51,603 nucleotides of DNA from a virus, in the IMG/VR virus record IMGVR_UViG_3300030019_000047, positions 1 to 51,603 of that record; one strand, written 5' to 3'. The notes under the pieces were generated by a model. That model ran no database searches. It was not told the origin of the DNA and was given only the letters and a program-made list of their open reading frames with translations. Positions 8,595 to 16,699 of this stretch are shown here, piece after piece (positions within the stretch are counted from its first letter, which is position 1; every line of letters begins with the position of its first letter). Position numbers and translations under genes: made by a program.

Positions 8595-9040
8595 GCCGAG
8601 GTGATGCCCTCAAATGCAAAGTTATATGTTTTTGACTTCTGACGTTGTGACTGCTGGATGCCATTGGTTGGCATGCCATCAGTCAGAATACCTTTGGACA
8701 GAGTGTAAGATCTTGCCCCGTCACCCGGATAAATGACAGAAATACTTATTTCATCACTGGCGATGGACTTACCTTTACCCGGTCGGTTGGCTTCGAACAG
8801 CACACGCATGTTCTCGTCGTCCTCGGAACCGGGGATGACGTTAAAACTAACGGTGATGGGATTAGCCTTTGACCAGTGAACCATGTCACCGTTGATACCC
8901 ATCCCTTTGTCAGCAATCTGGATGCTAGGCACATCAAAAGGGTCAGCATCATCTGCGAACATAGTCAGAGGGAAGCCATTCGGAAAGGTATTGCTAGCCT
9001 TAACTGTGGCCACAAAACCAAAAGCACTTACGTTTTGCAT
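8591..9040 (-). CDS. Tail tube protein (DUF3277-like)
   Basis: 149 residues, immediately after the sheath and preceded by AAGGAGATATAAATG. The compact beta-rich sequence with NGFPLTMFADDADPFDVPS, a NGDMVHWSKA segment and PGSEDDEN matches small tail tube proteins of the DUF3277 type, which stack as hexamers around the tape measure. Its paralogue at 6294-6788 has an extended C-terminus. Gene order of sheath then tube is standard for myoviruses. The last codon overlaps the -35 box of the spike promoter. Confidence 0.8.
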   Translation of the reverse strand: MQNVSAFGFVATVKASNTFPNGFPLTMFADDADPFDVPSIQIADKGMGINGDMVHWSKANPITVSFNVIPGSEDDENMRVLFEANRPGKGKSIASDEISISVIYPGDGARSYTLSKGILTDGMPTNGIQQSQRQKSKTYNFAFEGITSA

Positions 9041-9050
9041 TTATATCTCC

Positions 9051-10670
9051 TTAGATCAGCACATCAGAGCCAACCACACGGCGGATGACGTCGTCCTTGG
9101 AGTAAACCAAGGTGTAATTAAACTGCCATTCAGTCAATGACGACTGCGCATTAACCGTTGATGATAGGGTGGCGTTGATCCAGTACCCGGCGACCTGCAC
9201 TTGGTGCCACGCCTTGTCCGACCCTGTGATCTGCGTGATATATGCTTTCTGTGTTGCATTTAAAGGCTTACCCACAGAAATAGTACCATTCGTCAATGCG
9301 GTATCGATGGTGCTTTGCATATTAAGCAACAACTGGCCGCGTCCGATTTCATTGGCAGATACTTTCATAGCCAACAACAGACTGAGGATGTTGGACAGAA
9401 ATGCGTCCTTCAGCCACATCTCGTTAGCGTAGGTGTTCATGTCGGTGGCGGAGGTAGCGCCGCCCATCAAAACGCCACGTTGATAAAAGGCGATCTGCTG
9501 ACCGGCTGTCATAGTGACGCCTTGGTAGTTCACGCGGATCCCATCAAGGGCATCAGATACTGCAGTGTCCCCCACAGACCCGGCATTAGCAACCAAGTTG
9601 CCTTCTGAGTCAGCAGTGAAGCTACGGTCGGTGAACTGATAGTACATATAGCCCTGAGTACCATTGGTAGCCGTGTAGTCAGTCGCAGCCAAAATCTCCA
9701 TAGGAGACTGAGCTTGGAACAGCTCTGAGTCAGTAGATGGAGAGCCACCATTATCTTGGGTCAAAGTGAACCCGCAGCCGCCAATACCCATAAAAGTAGC
9801 GTACCATGCTTGGGTGGCCTGTGAGCGGGTCACGTAGTGGGAGAAGATAAATTTGTTGTTAAACGCAGCGTTCCACAAGGCCACGTCCTGCGGGCGGTTG
9901 CCCACTACAGAGGACTGCCAGTCATCAAGCGCATCGATAAAGGCAAATGAGCCAAAATTATCGCTCTTGTTGGTGGTTCGGTCCATTGTTTGCACAGCAT
10001 TATCGCCGACACGACCTGCTGAAGACGTAAAATCGCCATCTGCAAAGCCCAAAAGGACTGACGCATCATTAGACGCAGCTGCTGTGATGATGATCGACCC
10101 TGCAGTCGTACCCGTCGACCCGGTGATGATCAATCGGTTGGACGAGATGTTGTAAACAACCGTGGCCCCCGCAAGGGCAGAGATGCCAGCCGCTGCTGTT
10201 TGAATAGCTGTTTGGATGATCGGGGCAAGATCAAGAAAGCTTGATGCTGGGCGGGCATCAAATCGAACGGAGACTGCAGATGCAGAGCCGTATGTAATTT
10301 GAAATCCAGCATTAGCAGACATTGCTTGGATCTGGCTCAAAATAGTCGGTGTTTTCGGTGTTGAATTACCGGTAAACACTGGCGGAATGAACGTAGTCGT
10401 GTCCCAACGCACAAAAGACATCATCGGCGGTGACTTGACGTCTTTGTTTACGAATTTAAAGTAAGCCAATGCTCGGCGATATTCAGGTGACGAGACATCA
10501 TTGTTGAATTTAGCCAGAACCGCTGGTGCGCTTTTTGCCTCGAAGATGGTGTCCCGAGACAAAAAACTTGACTTAGTGATGAAACGGCCTACTAGCTGGC
10601 GCGTCGCCACGCCAGCCCCGGCACCCACACCGGACGTGATGTTGATATACTTAGTGATGTCGATTGACAT
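9051..10670 (-). CDS. Contractile tail sheath protein (DUF3383-like)
   Basis: 539 residues. It begins with the short beta segment MSIDITKYINITSGVG found in DUF3383 sheaths. The central region includes a DDWQSSVVGNRPQDVALWNA-like alpha/beta segment and a conserved MGIGGCGFTLTQDN stretch, and the C-terminus is beta-rich and ends in a SLTEWQFNYTLVYSKDDVIRR strand pattern. It forms the outer contractile tube, docked to the neck terminator at one end and the gp25-like wedge at the other. Position after the neck genes and before the tube gene confirms it. Length is in the normal range. Confidence 0.9.
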   Translation of the reverse strand: MSIDITKYINITSGVGAGAGVATRQLVGRFITKSSFLSRDTIFEAKSAPAVLAKFNNDVSSPEYRRALAYFKFVNKDVKSPPMMSFVRWDTTTFIPPVFTGNSTPKTPTILSQIQAMSANAGFQITYGSASAVSVRFDARPASSFLDLAPIIQTAIQTAAAGISALAGATVVYNISSNRLIITGSTGTTAGSIIITAAASNDASVLLGFADGDFTSSAGRVGDNAVQTMDRTTNKSDNFGSFAFIDALDDWQSSVVGNRPQDVALWNAAFNNKFIFSHYVTRSQATQAWYATFMGIGGCGFTLTQDNGGSPSTDSELFQAQSPMEILAATDYTATNGTQGYMYYQFTDRSFTADSEGNLVANAGSVGDTAVSDALDGIRVNYQGVTMTAGQQIAFYQRGVLMGGATSATDMNTYANEMWLKDAFLSNILSLLLAMKVSANEIGRGQLLLNMQSTIDTALTNGTISVGKPLNATQKAYITQITGSDKAWHQVQVAGYWINATLSSTVNAQSSLTEWQFNYTLVYSKDDVIRRVVGSDVLI

Positions 10671-10681
10671 ACATGTTTCTC

Positions 10682-11230
10682 CTAGTCGGGCACTTGATAT
10701 ACATTCAGCACCACTTTATCAGTGCTATCAACTACGACACTGGTTACGGTTTGGTGCGTAAGAACTACTTCAAAAGTAGGCCATGCTTCGTTGCGATGTC
10801 TGTCATCTTCAAAATAAGTGTTGTCTATTTTTTGGATTCTAAGCACGTTAACGTTACTTGAGGCCAACATCCTGCGTATTGTATCTCTTCGCTGAAGGAT
10901 ATTGGCCAAATAGTTTGATATATCGCTGGCGGTTACTTGATTTACCGTCATCGATGGAGTTAGGATAACTAAAGCGCTCACTTGAAAAGTAGTTTCCATG
11001 TGCTGCGTTGTTGTTTCTGTGTTCTGTGTTGGTGAAGGTCCTGCAGTGGTTACCATGCAGGGCATGCCATATCTGTTGTCAAACAGTTTTTGAAAATACA
11101 CAGCATTTTCTGTAGGTATGCCTTGTTGCGTTGATTGACTTCTCTGTACTACCGGGTAGTCCCACCCCACCATCGCCAGACCGCTTATAAGCGTCGAGCG
11201 GAACAGCCGAATTAGGTCAGCATCAAGCAC
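10682..11230 (-). CDS. Neck/tail terminator protein (gp12-like gateway)
   Basis: 182 residues. The N-terminus has LIRLFRSTLISGLAMVGWDYPVVQRSQ, then QQGIPTENAVYFQKL, and the C-terminal half is beta-rich with HMETTFQVSALVILTP. This pattern is shared by phage neck terminator proteins of the gp12-like/LIC_12616 type, which cap the tube and sheath before head attachment. The start overlaps the end of the previous neck gene by 8 bases, and the gene directly precedes the sheath. Confidence 0.7.
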   Translation of the reverse strand: MLDADLIRLFRSTLISGLAMVGWDYPVVQRSQSTQQGIPTENAVYFQKLFDNRYGMPCMVTTAGPSPTQNTETTTQHMETTFQVSALVILTPSMTVNQVTASDISNYLANILQRRDTIRRMLASSNVNVLRIQKIDNTYFEDDRHRNEAWPTFEVVLTHQTVTSVVVDSTDKVVLNVYQVPD

Positions 11231-11618
11231 TTAGTGGCTCCTTACCTATCTGCACGATATACAACTCCACCCACCCGTCAAAATCGTACCAAGGGACCTC
11301 AGATTCAAGCTGGTATCGATATTCGTTACCCGGCAGCCCTATCACAAATTGGTCGCCTGATTGGTCACGAGACAGGTCGATAGTGTCAGTGGAGACAAAA
11401 ACCTTTAAATAGTTCTTTTGCATGTCCAGACCATACTGGACATAGGTGTCTCGGTCGGGGGCTTGAACACTGGCCTCAACTATAACCATTGGCTCGTACG
11501 ATGTGACCCATACACCCTGATCGTTGATATCTCTTCCAGCATCTTTGTAATACTTGATATCTACAGTGTCAAGCAAAGCCATAGCATCAGAGAGAAGGTT
11601 ACTGCCCGGAATGATCAT
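11223..11618 (-). CDS. Neck/head-closure protein
   Basis: 131 residues, mostly beta strands, with QAPDRDTYVQYGLDMQKNYL in the middle and a PWYDFDGWVELYIVQIG C-terminus. The latter resembles small collar or head-closure proteins encoded between the gp10-like completion protein and the tail terminator. It overlaps both neighbours (20 bases upstream, 8 downstream), showing translational coupling in the neck operon. Assignment rests on order and on the aromatic-rich C-terminal strand; the precise role in closing the head or forming the collar is inferred. Confidence 0.6.
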   Translation of the reverse strand: MIIPGSNLLSDAMALLDTVDIKYYKDAGRDINDQGVWVTSYEPMVIVEASVQAPDRDTYVQYGLDMQKNYLKVFVSTDTIDLSRDQSGDQFVIGLPGNEYRYQLESEVPWYDFDGWVELYIVQIGKEPLSA

Positions 11619-12090
11619 TTTCTTCCACCCTCGATGTTAATGTCTGCCACAACAGGCCAGTGTCTATCAGTATTTGGGGTTCGTTGTGAAATTTCATTTT
11701 CCACCTTCTGTAATCCTCAGATAGAGCCTCGTAGTTTTGGGACTTAATATTTCTGATTATCAGCCCCTCGATGTAAAGCCCTATCTGCCCCATGGCCTCA
11801 TCTGTTGACAACTCCCCGTTGAGGACCTTTGACATCAACTTTCTAGCCAATGTCTTAACATTTTGCTCGTTTGTCATGATAGCATCGCTTACAAACGGCC
11901 TTGCAGGCATGTGGGGGGTCCCCTTATTGAGCCAGTACGCCACCGCTGCTACGTACTCCCCTCCTGCCCTACCACGTTTTTCATCAGCCGGGTAGCGCGC
12001 TGTCTCAAACCAACCTACCTTCACGACTTTCCGTGACATTTCGTCCATGGACTTTTTCAGTTGCTCTGACCCGGATAGATTTGACTTCAC
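11599..12090 (-). CDS. Tail completion/neck protein, HK97 gp10-like
   Basis: 163 residues. Diagnostic elements are KVGWFETARYP near residue 24, AAVAYWLNKGTPHMPARPF around 48-66, and LIDTGLLWQTLTSRV at the C-terminus. Together they give the HK97 gp10-like fold, a head-tail joining protein. The gene overlaps the DUF4054-like connector upstream by 4 bases. It is probably needed to complete the tail-proximal neck ring; its place in the ring is inferred from the family. Confidence 0.75.
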   Translation of the reverse strand: MKSNLSGSEQLKKSMDEMSRKVVKVGWFETARYPADEKRGRAGGEYVAAVAYWLNKGTPHMPARPFVSDAIMTNEQNVKTLARKLMSKVLNGELSTDEAMGQIGLYIEGLIIRNIKSQNYEALSEDYRRWKMKFHNEPQILIDTGLLWQTLTSRVEENDHSGQ

Positions 12091-12539
12091 CAGAATATAC
12101 CACCAGCTTTTCGAAAACCGCCGCGCTCATTCAAGCCACCGACAGAAAACCCACCCACCGACTTAATCTCAAGTAGGGCCAAAAGGGCTGCCCCGTAGTT
12201 GGTTTGGTTCATCCACCAGCTTAGTTGATCTTTATTCGGCGGGGCTAAGTACTGAACACTTATTTTGTCAATACCTGCCGACGTTTTATAGCCGCCTTGC
12301 TTGCTGGTTCCTTTAGTTTTATTTAGCTTGGCCAGCTCTAGAAAATGAGCTACCATATAGTTCATAGCCAATACTGTGCTGTCTCCCTGCAGCATGCCGT
12401 AGGTCCCGCCATCAACAATAAAACTCCCCACTTCATCCCAGTACATCTGTAGAACTACGGTGGGGTATGCCGTTATGTCAGCAAACGCTGGGCATTGCGC
12501 TCTAAACAGGTCTTCATTAAAGGTGATGGCGTTTGACAT
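12087..12539 (-). CDS. Head-tail connector (DUF4054-like)
   Basis: 150 residues. The N-terminus FNEDLFRAQCPAFADITAYP, then VVLQMYWDEVGSFI, then a helical AMNYMVAHFLELAKL, matches DUF4054 connectors that bind below the portal. A Gly-rich tail (VGGFSVGGLNERGGFRKAGG) follows. It has an AGAGG binding site and lies 10 bases after the previous gene. Position right after the capsid region and before the gp10-like gene fits an adaptor role. Confidence 0.75.
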   Translation of the reverse strand: MSNAITFNEDLFRAQCPAFADITAYPTVVLQMYWDEVGSFIVDGGTYGMLQGDSTVLAMNYMVAHFLELAKLNKTKGTSKQGGYKTSAGIDKISVQYLAPPNKDQLSWWMNQTNYGAALLALLEIKSVGGFSVGGLNERGGFRKAGGIFW

Positions 12540-12548
12540 TCAGTACCT

Positions 12549-13028
12549 CTATTTGATTTTAGGCATTGCGGCGAAATTGATTTCTTCGTCATCGCCCTTG
12601 CCAGTTGACACTTTAGGCATTTTAGACTTGATCTTATTGCCCACCGTAGCCTCTGTTAGCTGGGCTGAAGCATCGCGGGCTTCCATGTTGCGTACTTCTT
12701 TCGCGATCGCTTTCGCACTATCCGCAATGTCGCTATTCAGCACTTTGATGTGACCGTTGTCAATATGCTGTTTAAAAATTCGATGGTCTTTTAATTCCGC
12801 GTAAGCCGCATCTGTGATCGGAGTAACAACCCCTTCCGATGTCCACAGCGGGTGACCAGCGTCATCTTTTGACATTTCACCGACACCGCTGGTCAAACTG
12901 GGAAGACCTGCACCGCCTCGGATATAGATGCGTTTTCGTTCACTCGGAAGGTCGCCTTTACCAGCGTCACCACTGTAAAACGTGTACGCCACGTCGCCGG
13001 TCATGGTAGATAATACATATACAGTCAT
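12549..13028 (-). CDS. Unknown virion-module protein downstream of capsid promoter
   Basis: 159 residues. I do not recognise the family. The N-terminal 60 residues are Gly-rich and beta-like (KRIYIRGGAGLPSL). The middle is helical with an acidic-basic mix, and the C-terminus is a charged, probably disordered tail that ends MPKIK. It is the first gene after the promoter at 13110-13139 and has an AAGGAAT binding site. Candidates are a head vertex, decoration or connector-associated protein; nothing in the sequence decides this. Confidence 0.75.
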   Translation of the reverse strand: MTVYVLSTMTGDVAYTFYSGDAGKGDLPSERKRIYIRGGAGLPSLTSGVGEMSKDDAGHPLWTSEGVVTPITDAAYAELKDHRIFKQHIDNGHIKVLNSDIADSAKAIAKEVRNMEARDASAQLTEATVGNKIKSKMPKVSTGKGDDEEINFAAMPKIK

Positions 13029-13109
13029 TTTTATTCCTTTGTGGTCCTATTTATGTTATCCATTAGCCCCCACAGCCCAATGGATTTTTACTTTATTTCA
13101 TGCACCCTT

Positions 13110-13139
13110 ATTATACCACAAAGTTGGGTTTAGTGTCAA
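13110..13139 (-). promoter_or_regulatory. Promoter upstream of the neck/tail operon
   Basis: TTGACA (13139-13134), 18-bp spacer and TATAAT (13115-13110), with TGTGG before the -10. It lies in the 173-base gap after the capsid gene and can drive the genes from 13028 leftward. Confidence 0.8.
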
Positions 13140-13151
13140 TATGCACATATG

Positions 13152-13179
13152 CTGAAAGCCCCGGTTAGGAGGCTTTCAG
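13152..13179. terminator. Hairpin after the capsid gene
   Basis: A perfect 9-bp inverted repeat (CTGAAAGCC/GGCTTTCAG) with a 10-base loop, between the capsid stop and the next promoter. There is no U-tract on the minus strand, so it may be an RNA-processing or 3'-end protecting hairpin rather than a classic terminator. Confidence 0.45.
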
Positions 13180-13201
13180 AATTTATTTCAAACTGCTTAG
13201 C

Positions 13202-14347
13202 TTAGATACCCGTGTAGCGAATTACCGCCCATGGACGTTTCAGCATTACACCAGCTGTGGCGTTGGAAAAACCTTCGACATAGCTTTTGATGCGTTTTTC
13301 AACGCCCAGAGTATACAATTTGTTAGGAACTACCTGCACAAACGTTTGACCACCGTCACTTGAGCCATCTTCGGACGAGTCGATCTTATCCGCAAACAAC
13401 ACAAAACCATCAGCGCCGCCATTTGCACCATTAAGCTCTGGAGCTGAGATAATGGTGATCTTTTTGTAGGTCTGAGTCAGCCAATCACGAACTGAAATGC
13501 CGAAATCAGACGTTACGGTCAGGAAATCAACCTTGGCGGTAGGGAGAACCAAAGTTAGTTCGGTAGTTTCTGGGTCGATGATATCTTGGGACTGGGTGCG
13601 CAGCGCAGCCACAGCAACACGGATATCGGCAGTGATCTGCAGGAACGTCTTAGTGTTCCAAGTAGACCCTGATACTGACACCCAAGCCGGGAGGTTTGGA
13701 TCGTTAAGGAAACCAAACGTACGGTTGTTGCCGTTGTTCCAGCCATAGAAGCCCACTGCGTTTCGGAAAGTTTCCAAAGAGATGGAACAGGCTTGGCGTT
13801 TTTCTTCAGCGGATGACAGACGCATCGCAGCGGAACGGCCTTCTTCCAACATACCTACCTGAATACCTAACTCGCCGCGCACGATAGTACGGCGTTCAAA
13901 GTTGGTATTCCACGATGCCAGAGGGATGTTGGTGTAGTCGCCGTATTCCTGCACAGTGGCTGAACTTTCGACGATACCCTGAACTACTTCTTGATCTTCC
14001 CAAGAACCGACAGTGTTAACGCCGATGATCTTATCGATCTTACGGGCCGAAGTGATGATTTTTACAAAACCCGGCAGCCAATACTGCAGGAATTGAAGCG
14101 GGGTTGGGATGGATGAAGCAGTAGCCTGCGGGGTAAACGCGGCGTCCATTGCCAAACTATTGTTACCGTTGCCATTGCCGCCTCGGTACAGCCCCGCGAC
14201 TTGGTCACGCACGAATTGTGGGTCGATGAAAATGCCCAACTGATTCAGCTTGCGTACTGCAGCGTCGCCGATGTGTTTTTTCTCCAGCTCCAGCGCCCGA
14301 ATGGAACGTGGGGGCAAAGCTGAATGCGTTTTACTTACATTCGCCAT
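13202..14347 (-). CDS. Major capsid protein (DUF2184-like)
   Basis: 381 residues. The sequence has an N-terminal region of about 70 residues ending in a Gly/Asn-rich linker, then TPLQFLQYWLPGFVKIITSARKIDK, then IVESSATVQEYGDYTNIPLA. The ESSATVQEYGDY pattern and the C-terminal PNKLYTLGVEKR..SYVEGFSNATAGVMLKRPWAV segment are typical of DUF2184 capsid proteins with the HK97 fold. It follows the cement protein with a good ACAGGAGATTTATAATG start. No separate cleavage site is obvious, although the protease gene upstream suggests maturation. Confidence 0.88.
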   Translation of the reverse strand: MANVSKTHSALPPRSIRALELEKKHIGDAAVRKLNQLGIFIDPQFVRDQVAGLYRGGNGNGNNSLAMDAAFTPQATASSIPTPLQFLQYWLPGFVKIITSARKIDKIIGVNTVGSWEDQEVVQGIVESSATVQEYGDYTNIPLASWNTNFERRTIVRGELGIQVGMLEEGRSAAMRLSSAEEKRQACSISLETFRNAVGFYGWNNGNNRTFGFLNDPNLPAWVSVSGSTWNTKTFLQITADIRVAVAALRTQSQDIIDPETTELTLVLPTAKVDFLTVTSDFGISVRDWLTQTYKKITIISAPELNGANGGADGFVLFADKIDSSEDGSSDGGQTFVQVVPNKLYTLGVEKRIKSYVEGFSNATAGVMLKRPWAVIRYTGI

Positions 14348-14360
14348 TATAAATCTCCTG

Positions 14361-15023
14361 TTAACGGGTCAGTTGAGCACGGACGGTAACATTACCCGCG
14401 TCGAGGTTGTCGGTGCCATTCGGAGTTACTGATGCTACTCCCGTGACCACCGTTGTTACAATGCCGCCCGGTACTGGCAGCCATTTAGTTGAGGACGGTG
14501 TTTTGTTGGAGGCATCAGTAAACACGTACAGTCGGCCAACATCGCTGGCTGACGTAGCTGCGTAGCCTGATGCTGCAGCACCCGCTGCGATGCAGTAGTA
14601 AAGCTGGGCACTGTACACAACATCTTGTGTAGTATCATTGCCGTTAGCCACAGACAAAGTGACGATGCCCATATCCAGCAGTTCTGCCCCCAAACCGGCA
14701 GGGAGATCGACAGTGGGGGACAAAGGGCCGTTACTTCCGCCAAATAGAGCATAGCTTTTAGGGATGCCCAAGATACCGTAGTAGTTAGCACCGCCCACAA
14801 TCACAGCCGCGCCGACAGCCGGTGTTACTGAGTTGACCGGAGGGGTGCCGCCCATAGCTGGAAGGTCGGTTGACCAGCCGAACGCACGACCGATACGGTT
14901 GACGTTGGTGGAAAGAGCAGGCGCAGTCAAGGTGCCCGGTTTAACACGTACAGGGCCATCAGCGGCGATCTCGCCTACGAAGCCCTGAACATACTGGCGA
15001 TATACGCTTTTCTGAAAGCCCAT
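14361..15023 (-). CDS. Head decoration/cement protein
   Basis: 220 residues, Gly/Ala/Thr-rich and beta-like. The start QYVQGFVGEIAADGPVRVKPG resembles the N-terminal pattern of phage structural cement proteins (a GxxGDxASDGP-type motif). It lies between the protease/scaffold and the capsid, the usual location of a decoration or stabilising protein bound to the capsid surface. No catalytic motif is seen. A bacterial Ig or fibre domain was considered, but the N-terminal motif favours cement. Confidence 0.7.
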   Translation of the reverse strand: MGFQKSVYRQYVQGFVGEIAADGPVRVKPGTLTAPALSTNVNRIGRAFGWSTDLPAMGGTPPVNSVTPAVGAAVIVGGANYYGILGIPKSYALFGGSNGPLSPTVDLPAGLGAELLDMGIVTLSVANGNDTTQDVVYSAQLYYCIAAGAAASGYAATSASDVGRLYVFTDASNKTPSSTKWLPVPGGIVTTVVTGVASVTPNGTDNLDAGNVTVRAQLTR

Positions 15024-15025
15024 GA

Positions 15026-16396
15026 TCAGTTACCTTTCAAATAGTTATCGATAGGGTCAAACGAACCGAATGCGGCGTCGCCTGCATGAGTAACCGGTTT
15101 AGCAGCTACTTTACTGCGTTCTGCACCGGACAAGAAACTGTCAAGCGCAATGCTGGCAGATCCCTTAGGTACATTGATTTTCAGCTTTTTAGCTGCATAT
15201 GCGGCCATATCTTCGCAAGTCATAAGCGAATGGTCGAATGCGCCGATAACCGGCTTGACGCGGTTATATAATTTTTGCTTGCTGGCCATGTCTTTGTAGA
15301 TAGACTTACGGATAGCAGCATCGCCAGTAGCATGGATGCCTGACGCCGGACCGGGTGAAGCTTTGCCGTTGTTGTCGCAGTCACTAGCAACAGCTGGTTT
15401 TTCTTCGCCCTCTTCACCTTCATCGTTGCCGATGGCATGCTCGCCGCCTTCTTGCAGCCCTTCTGTGGCATCCTGGATCATCTCTTCGTCGGTTGCGGTG
15501 CCCATAGTTTTAAGCAAAGCAACAATTTGAGATAGGATGGCCGCAGGGTCAGTTCCTTCCGGTGCTTCAGCGGATTCTACATTTTCAGTAGCCTCACCGC
15601 CCTCAGGAACTTCTTCGCCTTCGTCACCCTCGGTGGCTCCGCCGACACCGCCTTCAGCTCCTGCGGATTCATTAACCGGCTCTTCGCCGTCTTGGTGCGC
15701 CGGTTCGGATGCTTCTTCGGACAAATACTGTTCGAGCGCTGGGATCAGTGATTTAAGCTGCTCTACTGCATTGTCCATCGCAACCGATTTACGTTTTGGT
15801 TTCATATCGATTCCTTTGGTCGGGTTGATTTTATTGAAAGAAAGACAGTCATAAATCAATGTCTTGCTATCCAGCACTTTAGCACCGGGGACACGACCAG
15901 CATCCACCAGAGCCAAATGATTGCCGCGCATGTTGATTTGTACAACTTCGTACGGTTTGCCCCGGAAGACACCTTTTTGAAAGATGAAGTCGCATGCATA
16001 ACCTGCACTAAGGTCGCACTTGCCGCTATCAATAGCGCGGCGCATACGGCGGGAGAATACTTTAACATCAGCGATCAACCAAGGGGCTGTATAGGAGACA
16101 TTGGTCATCACACCATCAACGCCCTTTTCCTCGGGGGACATGATATCATCATCTTCTTCAAAGCCTGACAAAAGATCGTGGTCATCAATCACCGGAAGGG
16201 TTTGAAATGACTTGATAGTGTCGGGATCAGTTAATGATGACTCAGGACGATATACGTTGACGATGCGGTCAGGATCGCCGGGTAGCCCTACTTGGGCGGC
16301 GCTGTATTCAAAGATGCCGTAGCTGGACACAGGTGTTGACCGAACATTCAAAAACCCGTTTTGGTCTATCGAGCGATGGCTTGCCGTGTCCGTCAT
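15026..16396 (-). CDS. Prohead protease fused to scaffold (DUF2213-like)
   Basis: 456 residues from the ATG at 16396, which has a GGGG site and lies downstream of the promoter; a GTG at 16423 would fall at about the transcription start. The N-terminal 190 residues carry the DUF2213 protease pattern, with a candidate serine in DLSAGYACDF and a histidine in the RGNHLALVDAGR segment. A long acidic, Glu/Gly-rich middle (about 230-350) and a helical C-terminus fit an internal scaffold domain. Fusion of protease and scaffold is common in this family. It should cleave itself and the capsid interior during maturation. Confidence 0.82.
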   Translation of the reverse strand: MTDTASHRSIDQNGFLNVRSTPVSSYGIFEYSAAQVGLPGDPDRIVNVYRPESSLTDPDTIKSFQTLPVIDDHDLLSGFEEDDDIMSPEEKGVDGVMTNVSYTAPWLIADVKVFSRRMRRAIDSGKCDLSAGYACDFIFQKGVFRGKPYEVVQINMRGNHLALVDAGRVPGAKVLDSKTLIYDCLSFNKINPTKGIDMKPKRKSVAMDNAVEQLKSLIPALEQYLSEEASEPAHQDGEEPVNESAGAEGGVGGATEGDEGEEVPEGGEATENVESAEAPEGTDPAAILSQIVALLKTMGTATDEEMIQDATEGLQEGGEHAIGNDEGEEGEEKPAVASDCDNNGKASPGPASGIHATGDAAIRKSIYKDMASKQKLYNRVKPVIGAFDHSLMTCEDMAAYAAKKLKINVPKGSASIALDSFLSGAERSKVAAKPVTHAGDAAFGSFDPIDNYLKGN

Positions 16397-16429
16397 TGTT
16401 GCCCCAGCTTTGGTTAACTCCACATTTGT

Positions 16430-16458
16430 ATTTTATCATAAAGAAAAATCCGCGTCAA
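16430..16458 (-). promoter_or_regulatory. Promoter for protease-cement-capsid genes
   Basis: TTGACG (16458-16453), 17-bp spacer and TAAAAT (16435-16430), with TGA before the -10. Just upstream of the protease gene; it would give extra transcripts for the major capsid proteins. Confidence 0.75.
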
Positions 16459-16492
16459 GTACCGGCGCTAGTTTTTCTTGACAGGAGTCTTT

Positions 16493-16693
16493 CTATTCAG
16501 TTATATTCAACATCTTTTTCAGCTTGGATATAAGATCTTTGTCAGATATGGTAACGCCGGAATCTTTACTCGCCGATCGTTTTTGTTGGTATGCCGCTGC
16601 TACCGCTTGTTTCTCCGGGTAGCCCGCATTGATCATCTCAGATACATTCTTTTCAAATGTTTTATCACTTTTCCCTTTAGCTAATGGCATCAT
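16493..16693 (-). CDS. Small conserved phage head-region protein
   Basis: 66 residues. MPLAKGKSDKTFEKNVSEMI..GYPEKQAVAAAY is a motif common to many tiny phage proteins encoded near the portal, MuF and protease genes (PLxKGKSxKTxxxN..E...GxPxKQAVAIA). Their function is not known. A GAGGTGTC site precedes the first of two adjacent ATG codons, and the gene follows the MuF-like gene by 6 bases. The basic helical composition suggests nucleic-acid or scaffold contacts; that is speculation. Confidence 0.75.
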   Translation of the reverse strand: MMPLAKGKSDKTFEKNVSEMINAGYPEKQAVAAAYQQKRSASKDSGVTISDKDLISKLKKMLNITE

Positions 16694-16699
16694 GACACC

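Noticed and set aside
8527-8679. N-terminal extension of the spike gene
   Set aside because: It runs through the promoter and hairpin and overlaps the tube gene; the ATG at 8526 has a strong site.
15537-15854. Plus-strand frame rich in Ser/Pro opposite the protease/scaffold acidic region
   Set aside because: Antisense shadow of Glu/Gly-rich codons; against the direction of all genes in this half.
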